Shown here: piece by piece, positions 1 through 6,519 of the stretch | Layout: every line of letters begins with the position of its first letter | Numbering within the stretch: position 1 is the stretch's first letter | Source of the DNA: Alphaproteobacteria bacterium | GTDB lineage: Bacteria > Pseudomonadota > Alphaproteobacteria > UBA8366 | Direction: 5' to 3' | DNA: 36,942 bases | Assembly: GCA_021774335.1 (NCBI GenBank) | Contig: JAJFJD010000025.1 | Span: 1 to 36,942 of the forward strand | Translations under genes and position numbers: made by a program | Notes under the pieces: model-generated | What the model was told of the DNA's origin: nothing | Databases searched by the model: none | Seen by the model: only the letters and a program-made list of their open reading frames with translations

Positions 1-1345
1 CAATGTTATATGCATGTGCATTGGCACTGACATTTGCGACCGACAACTGCGTGACGTCCGCAAGGACGACGCCGTTGTTCGGGTTGTTCGTGTCAACATT
101 GATCGACTTCAAGTTGCCGATCGCCGTTGCCGCGGCCGACCCGGTCGCATTGTAGATGTTGTAAACTTCAGACTTCGCCGAGATTTCGGCTTGATCGATC
201 AGGCCCGCACCCGCGGCCAGGCCAAACAGAAGGGCCAGGTCGTGGAAGTGGTTGTTCTGGTGAAGGTCCTTTTCGATGTCGTTCACGTTCAGGTCCGCGT
301 CGAGGTCGAAATCGGCTTCCTCGAAGTTGACCTTGGCGAGCGGTCCGGGTTCGCAAATCTGCTCGTTCTTGCAGGTCTTGCGGCCGAACTCACGCGTGTC
401 GAACAGGATCTGAGCACTGTGCTCTTCCACCATGACATCGCTGTTGACCGTGATCAGGTTGCCGATGGCGGTCGCTTGGTCGATGACTTCCGGAAGCTCT
501 AGAAGAGCGTCCTGAACAGCTTCTTGAATCGCATAGACCGTCACGATCTCTTTCTTCGAGATGTTCTCGATGATCTTCGTGGTCTGCTGCTGGGAAGACT
601 CGATTGTCGAAGACTTGCTCGAGGAGCCGGTCTCACTGTAGACGAGCGATCCGTCGATGTCGACGTTGAGCGTAGCGTCGCTGTCGGACTTTGCGGACGT
701 TGCGCTACCGAACTCAGTGTCGAAGGACGCGTTGCCGTTTTTGGCGAACGCACCGACAAGAGCGCCGGCACCGGTTCCGATGATCGCACCAGCACCCGGC
801 GGAAGGGAACCACCGCCAGCTGCAACGATGTCACCACCGATGAAGAAGGCCGTGCCCTCTCCGTTGGTCGAAACTGACCCGCTCCCCGTATGGGAGATAT
901 TCGAGACGTTCGACACGTCCAGGCCGGCTGTTGCCAACAGGCTGGCGTCGAGTTTCTTATCGACGTTCGTGCTCCAGTTGGTCTGCTGGCTTGTGGACTG
1001 CGAAGCCGTCTGAGACACCGACGAATCGATGGTCAGGCCGATTTCGGCTTCGTAACCGATTTTGAAGCTGACTTCTTCCAGCGGCTTGTAGTTGGTGATG
1101 TCATGCGTGCTGGAGTTGGCGCTAACATTGCCGATCTGCATCTGCAGAACTTGATCGGTAATGTCGCCTACCGGAAAGAAATCAACGTCAATATTGATGT
1201 TCTTGGTAATGACCTCGTTGATATCTTTGTCCCATTTCCAAGTTACATTGTCGAAAGCTTCCGCTTCGACGCCGAAGCCCGCGGTACCCACACCAAGTGC
1301 GAGTGCTGCGACGCCTCCCAATAAGGCTGACTTGCTGAGCCTCAT
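1..1345 (-). CDS. Large secreted protein, probable CsgG/HfaB-exported surface-fibre or anchor protein (partial, C-terminus off the left edge)
   Basis: My translation of the minus strand from the ATG at 1345 stays open to base 1 (448 residues). A perfect AAGGAG lies 7 nt before the start. Residues 1-30 form a signal peptide ending AEA. The mature part is rich in Ser, Thr, Asn and Gly, with a Ser/Gln-rich stretch (109-122), a Gly/Ala-rich stretch (169-200) and short recurring motifs: NVSAN at 73-77 and 438-442, ATAIGNL at 291-297 and 406-412. Only two Cys (325 and 331) are seen. The gene begins 12 bp after the CsgG-like gene, so the two are probably co-transcribed. In Caulobacter, hfaB (CsgG family) is likewise followed by a large secreted anchor protein, HfaD. 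A role as exported fibre or anchor is inferred from context and composition; I do not recognise canonical curlin repeats. Confidence 0.72.
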   Translation of the reverse strand, partial: MRLSKSALLGGVAALALGVGTAGFGVEAEAFDNVTWKWDKDINEVITKNINIDVDFFPVGDITDQVLQMQIGNVSANSSTHDITNYKPLEEVSFKIGYEAEIGLTIDSSVSQTASQSTSQQTNWSTNVDKKLDASLLATAGLDVSNVSNISHTGSGSVSTNGEGTAFFIGGDIVAAGGGSLPPGAGAIIGTGAGALVGAFAKNGNASFDTEFGSATSAKSDSDATLNVDIDGSLVYSETGSSSKSSTIESSQQQTTKIIENISKKEIVTVYAIQEAVQDALLELPEVIDQATAIGNLITVNSDVMVEEHSAQILFDTREFGRKTCKNEQICEPGPLAKVNFEEADFDLDADLNVNDIEKDLHQNNHFHDLALLFGLAAGAGLIDQAEISAKSEVYNIYNATGSAAATAIGNLKSINVDTNNPNNGVVLADVTQLSVANVSANAHAYNI

Positions 1346-1357
1346 GTCTCTCTCCTT

Positions 1358-2173
1358 TTACTTTTTGAGATAGTTGGCCATGTGATCGGTCCTCACTAGG
1401 TTGCATCCACCGGACACGGGAAGACCAAGAAAATCCGTCATGACTTGATAGACACCCATTTCCACGACGGACCTGACACCGAGTTGCAAAGGTTCATTCT
1501 GAATTTGCCCGGCATCGAATTCCACCAGCCTGTCGCCAAAGAAACGGAAGATATTCGCTTCCACTTCGTAGCCGTAAATTTGCTTTTGCAGGCTGGTTGA
1601 ATACGCGACTGTGAAGTTGCGTGCGTTAATGACACGCATATCCAGTGCTACGTTGATGACAACGGTCCGCGCACCGCCACCGATACCTTCGATGAAGAGC
1701 TGCGCACCACCGCTGGTGATGTTGTAATTCAATTCCGTAAGCGCGCCGACGACGATGAAGTCACTCGCCGGCAGTTTGTATTCGTCGATGTTCCGCGCCA
1801 GCTTGCGCTGTTCTGCGAGTTTCATCTCCGCGAGCGGGATCCGCAGATCCAACCGCTCGACCAGGCGGACCTTGCCTGACTTGTAAAGGGCGCTGATGAC
1901 CATTTCCGAGACGCCCTGCGTCAGCGCGTGGCCATTGTCGTCGTAGTTGATCTGTCCCGTCTTGTCCGCGACTTCGCCGACCGAGAAGACCGGCTTGTTC
2001 TTGCCGCCGACTTTTTGCAGTGCCGTCAGGCATTGCGTGTAAGGAGTCTCGTTGCTCGTGACGGGGAAGCTGAATATCGGGCTCACCCCTTCACTTGGAT
2101 ACGGACCGGTCGACTGGCAGGCCGCCAGCCCCACCATGGCCCCGGCAAGCGCTATTGCTTTTCGCAACTTCAT
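1358..2173 (-). CDS. CsgG/HfaB-family outer-membrane secretion lipoprotein
   Basis: The product has 271 residues, the normal size for CsgG/HfaB. It begins with a lipoprotein signal whose lipobox ends LAAC (Cys19), followed by the family core: SVGEVADKTGQ, QGVSEMVISAL and RLVERLDL, then a beta-rich section with FIVVGALTELNYN and Gly-rich strands. Family members form a nonameric outer-membrane pore that exports curli subunits (CsgG) or holdfast-anchor proteins (HfaB). The start follows GGGGAGAG. The next gene downstream, 12 bp on, encodes a large secreted protein that is the likely substrate. No CsgE or CsgF partner was recognised in the window, though the operon may continue to the left. Confidence 0.85.
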   Translation of the reverse strand: MKLRKAIALAGAMVGLAACQSTGPYPSEGVSPIFSFPVTSNETPYTQCLTALQKVGGKNKPVFSVGEVADKTGQINYDDNGHALTQGVSEMVISALYKSGKVRLVERLDLRIPLAEMKLAEQRKLARNIDEYKLPASDFIVVGALTELNYNITSGGAQLFIEGIGGGARTVVINVALDMRVINARNFTVAYSTSLQKQIYGYEVEANIFRFFGDRLVEFDAGQIQNEPLQLGVRSVVEMGVYQVMTDFLGLPVSGGCNLVRTDHMANYLKK

Positions 2174-2864
2174 TTATCTCTCCCCACTCAGGCTTTGAGC
2201 CTTAATTGGACTAGGGGTCGCGCTTTCCACCCAAGCGATCACGACCAATAAACTTAATAAGACCGTTTATTCGAAAATTGAGTGCACGTTGAAATAGCGG
2301 CCTGTCCTAATACTAGATTTGTGGTGGTGGTTTCTTGAAGCAAACTTGCGTATATGTTTGGGGGGATGTGAGGTAACCCGTTTAGTGCTTTTGCGCTTGC
2401 AGGGTCTAGGTATTTACTTTGTGGGTACCGCGCTTTTTCTTTGGCACCAAAATAGCAGCATTTGCCCTCCTAAACGGGGCGTGACCGGCGGCTGTCGCGG
2501 ACTCTGGCATTTGGCGCCATGAACGGGCGGGTTTGATGAAAAACTAAGCAAAACCGCCGCCGTGCGGGTTTGCCTATCAATCGGCCCGAACCCGTATTAC
2601 GGCTATTTATCAAAAGGTTTTCTCGTTTTGAGACTATACCGTTAGTCCAGTTTGGACCGGGAGGGCGCGAGATGACGATCCCTTGACTCTCTTGTAACAG
2701 GTAGCCGAAACTCACCGCACCAACAGTCGCCGCGTTTCCGTTAGGGTGGATAGTCGATCACCGATCGCTTAGTAGTTAGGGGCGTGAGACTGGCAGTTAG
2801 GGCGGTGTCGTTTGATGAGGTCTAGCCGAATTTGACCAATCGAAAGGGGTATGGCGCTAGCCAG
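2174..2864. promoter_or_regulatory. Long gene-free divergent region between the CsgG-like operon and a LuxR-type regulator
   Basis: About 690 bp without a convincing gene; open frames here look random in composition. It is more AT-rich than the surrounding genes and must hold the promoters of the leftward csgG-like operon and the rightward luxR-type gene. No confident -35/-10 pair could be assigned. Long upstream regions are typical of curli-type promoters that integrate several inputs. Confidence 0.5.
2774..2802 (+). promoter_or_regulatory. Pair of direct repeats, possible operator of the luxR-type gene
   Basis: The octamer AGTTAGGG occurs at 2774-2781 and again at 2795-2802, both followed by G/C-rich bases. 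The centre-to-centre distance is 21 bp, two turns of the helix, so a dimer could bind both on one face. They lie just upstream of the regulator gene. That they are an operator is inference. Confidence 0.3.
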
Positions 2865-3641
2865 ATGCGGGAGGATATGTCAGTAACTGACCAGCCGGTG
2901 CACGGCAATCTAATGCCGTCGGATGAACGGTGGCGAGACGGAAGCATGTCGCTTGATGCTGCTATTGCGGCGCAGGCCCAGGGGCGGCCACGGTTCGGAC
3001 GCCCGACGAGAATTCTGGTTTCCATTGGCCCAGCCCTGGAGCGCGAGCGGATGATTACCGCGCTGGGGCATTTTCCGAACTTCGAGACAAAGGTAGCGAA
3101 AGGCTTGGACTTCGCGTCGATCAATGACGCGAACCGAATCGACTATCTGATCGTTTGGTTCGAAGCGTTGCAGAAGCTTAGGGAAGCCGACGCCAATGCT
3201 TTCGTGAAGATGTCGCGGCATGCCCGTGTGATCATTGCGCTCACCAGCGATCGCCTCTTGGAGGCAGCCAGCACGCTCCATCTCGCCGACGCGTGGTTGT
3301 TTACCGACCTTGTGCTCGACCAGATCGGTAAGTTGGTGGGATTGAGCGATAGTGGCTACACCATCGTACCGTCCGACGTGGGCAACGACTTCGGCCTGGA
3401 TAATCTGCGGGTACAGTTGCTTCACAAGCTCGACGACTCGGAGCGTCTGGTCCTGGAGCAACTGGGTCTCGGACACAGCAATCGCGATATCGCGGCGCGA
3501 CTCGAAATCTCAGAGCCGCAAACCAAGGCCATCGTCCGCAATATTCTTGGCAAGCTTCACTTCAGGAATCGGACCGAAGCCGCGGTCTTTATCGCGCGCC
3601 GGCGACGCGATGCCATTGGGGCCCCTGTCGCCCGCTCTTAG
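2865..3641 (+). CDS. LuxR/CsgD-type transcriptional regulator with degenerate receiver domain
   Basis: About 258 residues. The C-terminus carries a clear LuxR/GerE helix-turn-helix (LGLGHSNRDIAARLEI through GKLHFRNRTEAAVF). The N-terminal half has receiver-like secondary structure starting at PTRILVSIG, but the acidic pair normally found there is SIG and the phospho-acceptor strand reads DYLIVWF with no Asp in place, so phosphorylation is unlikely. This resembles CsgD, the LuxR-family master regulator of curli with a non-canonical receiver. Start choice is uncertain: TTG at 2832, ATG at 2865 and ATG at 2877 are in frame; GGGAGG lies only 2 nt before 2877. Divergent from the csgG-like operon, which is its obvious candidate target. 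Confidence 0.8.
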   Translation: MREDMSVTDQPVHGNLMPSDERWRDGSMSLDAAIAAQAQGRPRFGRPTRILVSIGPALERERMITALGHFPNFETKVAKGLDFASINDANRIDYLIVWFEALQKLREADANAFVKMSRHARVIIALTSDRLLEAASTLHLADAWLFTDLVLDQIGKLVGLSDSGYTIVPSDVGNDFGLDNLRVQLLHKLDDSERLVLEQLGLGHSNRDIAARLEISEPQTKAIVRNILGKLHFRNRTEAAVFIARRRRDAIGAPVARS

Positions 3642-3718
3642 TTTGGACGTCTTCCCGGCGCTGCAAGCGTCATGGGGAGGGGTGATGTGCCAATTTACTG
3701 ATTTTCCGGTGTTTGGAA

Positions 3719-3761
3719 GACAAGTAAACACCCGTGCGTCGACTTGCTCGGGTGTTTTGTC
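3719..3761 (+). terminator. Rho-independent-like terminator after the luxR-type gene
   Basis: AAACACCCG at 3726-3734 pairs perfectly with CGGGTGTTT at 3749-3757 around a 14-nt loop. The stem extends by GACA/TGTC outside a 3-nt bulge. The right arm ends in a short T run. It lies 78 bp past the stop codon. Confidence 0.65.
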
Positions 3762-3924
3762 TATTTAGGGTTAATCTGATCTTAAGGAGGCAGGACTTAT
3801 CAATTAGCGGTACCACGCGTCGTTTATCTTTAATAGCCGGTTGCGAATCACCCGTTGTAGGTTATGTAATAGTGTGGTGCGCCGGGCATTTCGCAGCAGC
3901 GCCTTAACTTTTGGAGTGGGAAGC

Positions 3925-4410
3925 ATGGGGTCCAGTATCCGGGGTGGCTTGGTCTTCGTGGCATTGTTGGCGTTTTTCGCCACCGACGCTGCGGCACAAA
4001 TGAATAACCGGCCATTCTCTTTCGGCGGTGGCTCGTCCTTGGGCATAAGCAACGCCGGTAAGCAGGCGATTCTCCAGCAGAAATTGAACGGCAGCACGCC
4101 CGACAACATCCGTAAGAGCACGTCCGGCCTGATTACAATCACCCGTGGCCCGGGCAACAATGCGATCGCTCGCGGCGCCGATGGGGCGACCATTCCCGGT
4201 TTCAAGGGAACCAGCCGTGCGGTCCTCGGCGGGGTCGGCATATTTAACCAGTATTTCCGGGGCAGTTCCGGTGGCAACGGTGGCACACTGTCTTTCGCCA
4301 GTCGTCACACGAGCAACGCGATCTCCGGCTGGACCAGCATGGTATCGGGGAATAGCCGGTATCGTGGCGGTAACTCGGTGGATGCCTGGACCAGTCAGGT
4401 CGGCGGCTAG
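3925..4410 (+). CDS. Small secreted Gly/Ser/Asn-rich protein of unknown function
   Basis: 161 residues from the ATG at 3925, chosen because GGAG sits 8 nt upstream and because residues 1-24 form a good signal peptide ending DAAA; an in-frame upstream ATG at 3841 would bury the signal. The mature chain is rich in Gly, Ser, Asn and Arg (SFGGGSSLGISNAG, RGSSGGNGGTLSF) with no Cys and no recognised domain. Size, composition and position between LuxR-type regulators and near the csgG-like gene fit a minor subunit or accessory of an exported fibre, comparable in position to HfaA, but there is no sequence match I can vouch for. It may equally be an unrelated exported protein. Confidence 0.7.
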   Translation: MGSSIRGGLVFVALLAFFATDAAAQMNNRPFSFGGGSSLGISNAGKQAILQQKLNGSTPDNIRKSTSGLITITRGPGNNAIARGADGATIPGFKGTSRAVLGGVGIFNQYFRGSSGGNGGTLSFASRHTSNAISGWTSMVSGNSRYRGGNSVDAWTSQVGG

Positions 4411-4460
4411 GCCCTTAAGGCCGGCGGTTCGCCGCGACATCCAACTTAGCGTTTCGGATC

Positions 4461-4490
4461 ACGCGCCTGGCACAATGCCGGGCGCGTTTC
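4461..4490. terminator. Hairpin terminator between convergent genes
   Basis: ACGCGCCTGGC (4461-4471) and GCCGGGCGCGT (4477-4487) form an 11-bp stem with one G-T wobble and a 5-nt loop, followed by TTC. It sits between the rightward secreted protein gene and the leftward response-regulator gene, so it may serve both. Confidence 0.6.
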
Positions 4491-4641
4491 GCGTTGTGCG
4501 CAAAGGGCATTGTGCCGCATTGCCGTGTCGATAGAGCAATGCCGCGCGCCGTTCTGTGTGGTGTTGATTAGAGACGTTTGATTGGAGGCGCACCGGGTGC
4601 CGGGCGGGACTCTATCGCCGCCGCCCGCGGCACCGATCTTC

Positions 4642-5331
4642 TTACCGGGATCGTGGCGTGTCGGTCTCGTTGGACGCTGCGGGGCCGCCCGGCAGCAGGC
4701 CATTGTTCAGAGCCCAAATTGCCGCCTGGGTCCGGTTGCTGACGTTGATCTTCCGGAGCAGGCTCTTCATGTGAACCTTCACCGTCGCCTCGGTGATGCT
4801 GAGCCGATTGGCGATCAACTTGTTCGAGTCGCCTTGCACCAGACATTGCAGGATCTGCATTTCTCGCTCGGACAGGCCGTATGTATTGTCGGCCGGAATG
4901 TTTGCCGGCACGGCGTTCGCGACGCCATTGACCAAGAGCGCAGCGAGATGCGTCGGGAAGACCTTCTCGCCGAGCACGACAAGCTGAAGCGAGATCAGCA
5001 ATGCGTCGAGTGAAATGTCCTTCATCAGATATCCGCTGGCGCCGGCCGCAAGGCACGAGGCGAGGGTATTCGAACAAAGGTTGTCGTTGAGGATCACCAC
5101 CGGCGAATCTGGTAGGATGCTGCCCAAGTGATTTAAATCGTCAACGATATGACTGGGGTTCGACGACAGGTCGATGAGTATCAGACCTGGGACGACATCC
5201 GGGTCGAGATCGATTAAGCCAACGTCATCCGCTTCGCCGACGACGTCGAACTGCGATCCTTTAAGTAAGCTCTTCAGACCTTCGCGAAACAATTTGTTCC
5301 GCCCAAAGAGCAGCGTTACCACCGTGTCCAT
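4642..5331 (-). CDS. LuxR/NarL-type response regulator with atypical receiver (CsgD-like C-terminus)
   Basis: 229 residues: receiver-like domain (1-115) and LuxR-type DNA-binding domain (about 148-212). The phospho-acceptor equivalent Asp54 (LILIDLSSN) and Lys104 (GYLMKD) are present, but the acidic pair that binds metal is replaced (TLLFGRNKLF) and the switch Thr/Ser position is Asn82. The end of the helix-turn-helix domain, KINVSNRTQAAIWALNN, closely resembles the corresponding part of CsgD as I recall it. Start is the ATG at 5331 behind a weak GGGGAT. No partner histidine kinase is visible. Convergent with the small secreted protein gene; a regulator of the nearby surface-fibre genes is the best guess. 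Confidence 0.85.
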   Translation of the reverse strand: MDTVVTLLFGRNKLFREGLKSLLKGSQFDVVGEADDVGLIDLDPDVVPGLILIDLSSNPSHIVDDLNHLGSILPDSPVVILNDNLCSNTLASCLAAGASGYLMKDISLDALLISLQLVVLGEKVFPTHLAALLVNGVANAVPANIPADNTYGLSEREMQILQCLVQGDSNKLIANRLSITEATVKVHMKSLLRKINVSNRTQAAIWALNNGLLPGGPAASNETDTPRSR

Positions 5332-5806
5332 CTCGATATCCCCAATAAGGATTACCCTATAAAACGACCAATCGACATCAATTGATCATTTAGGCTAAGG
5401 CGTTGTTCTGATTGTTGTTCATGGTAATCCTAATTTGTGATACGAAATATCGCCCGTATGGTGAAATTTGCAACTCAAGTGTCATACCTCCTTAGATACT
5501 TAATTCTGTTTATGATTAACCATTGCGATGTGCAATAGGCAATTCTGGTTAAAAGCGTTCTGTCGGCGCAAAAGGGGCAGGGACATCAGTAACCGTCTGA
5601 AATCAAATATTAAAATAATTTCAGATATTTGGCTCCGATGGTTGGTTCTGGTGGGTGCAAGGTAACGAGTTGTTTACCCTCTCATGCTATCTCGTTCGAA
5701 TCACCCTTCCGACGATGTCTTCGCCGGTCTGGAATACCTAGTCCGGTTGGTTCGATCGCGCATACGGGAGTGGCTTCCCGAGTCACGGTGCCCGTGGAGG
5801 TAAGAT
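5332..5806. promoter_or_regulatory. Gene-free divergent region with a dyad
   Basis: 475 bp between two divergent regulator genes, AT-rich, with no credible ORF. One dyad stands out: TCTGAAAT at 5596-5603 and ATTTCAGA at 5618-5625, separated by 14 nt of A/T-rich sequence, the layout of a two-half-site operator. Function is not known. Confidence 0.4.
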
Positions 5807-6484
5807 GTGCGAGTCCTGACGATCGACGATCACGGCATGTTCCGTCACGGCTTGCGTCTGACGTTGCAGCAGCAATTCACCGATGTCGAAGTTCTCGAGG
5901 CGGCAACCATTGATCAGGGTATGGCGCTGGTTGAACAGAGCGCGCCGATTGACCTCGCATTGATTGATCTATTCCTCGCCGGTGAGGATGGGGTCGATGC
6001 CTTTCAGCGGCTCCGGATCATCTCACCTGACACGCCAGCGGCCGCGCTCACCGCGTCCGAGGATGTGAACGACGTGACCCGCGTCATGGCGGCGGGGGCG
6101 ATGGGCTATATCAAGAAAACTTTCGGGCCGGACGTGTTGAAGAACGTCATCCAGCTCATCTTATCGGGTGAGCGGTTCTATCCGGTCGTGCCGGTGGACT
6201 CGGCGCCGTTGGGAGGCGTCCGGTCGGATCTGGCGGAGGCGGCGCGGCAACCCACCGCCGACGGGGCCGTCGAGTTGACGCCGCGTCAGAAAGATATCCT
6301 GCACGGTCTGGTGAATGGCCGCTCGAATAAGGAAATTGCGCGAGACCTCAATATCATCGAGGGAACGGTGAAGGCCCATATCCGAAACATGATGGGCAAG
6401 CTCCGGGTTCGAAACCGTACGCAGCTCGCCCTCATGGCGACGCGGTTGGGGTTTATCGACGAAAAGGGGCGGTGGCGGAATTAG
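5807..6484 (+). CDS. NarL/FixJ-family response regulator (canonical receiver)
   Basis: 225 residues. The receiver (1-120) has all key residues: Asp7/Asp8, phospho-acceptor Asp54 in LALIDLF, Thr82 in ALTAS, and Lys103 in GYIKK. The LuxR helix-turn-helix follows (LTPRQKDILHGLVNG to GKLRVRNRTQLALM). The start is GTG at 5807: GGAGG lies 6 nt upstream, and the ATG overlapping it is in another frame and closes after four codons. The cognate kinase is not in the window. Unlike the two other LuxR-type proteins nearby, this one should be a normal phosphorylation-controlled activator. Convergent with fadJ, 35 bp away. Confidence 0.9.
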   Translation: MRVLTIDDHGMFRHGLRLTLQQQFTDVEVLEAATIDQGMALVEQSAPIDLALIDLFLAGEDGVDAFQRLRIISPDTPAAALTASEDVNDVTRVMAAGAMGYIKKTFGPDVLKNVIQLILSGERFYPVVPVDSAPLGGVRSDLAEAARQPTADGAVELTPRQKDILHGLVNGRSNKEIARDLNIIEGTVKAHIRNMMGKLRVRNRTQLALMATRLGFIDEKGRWRN

Positions 6485-6519
6485 GCGCGACGCCTACGCC
6501 GGGATGCTCCGGCAACCCC

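Noticed and set aside
14..502. Open frame of 162 codons on the plus strand
   Set aside because: It is the complement of the secreted-protein gene; the minus frame has a signal peptide and an AAGGAG site.
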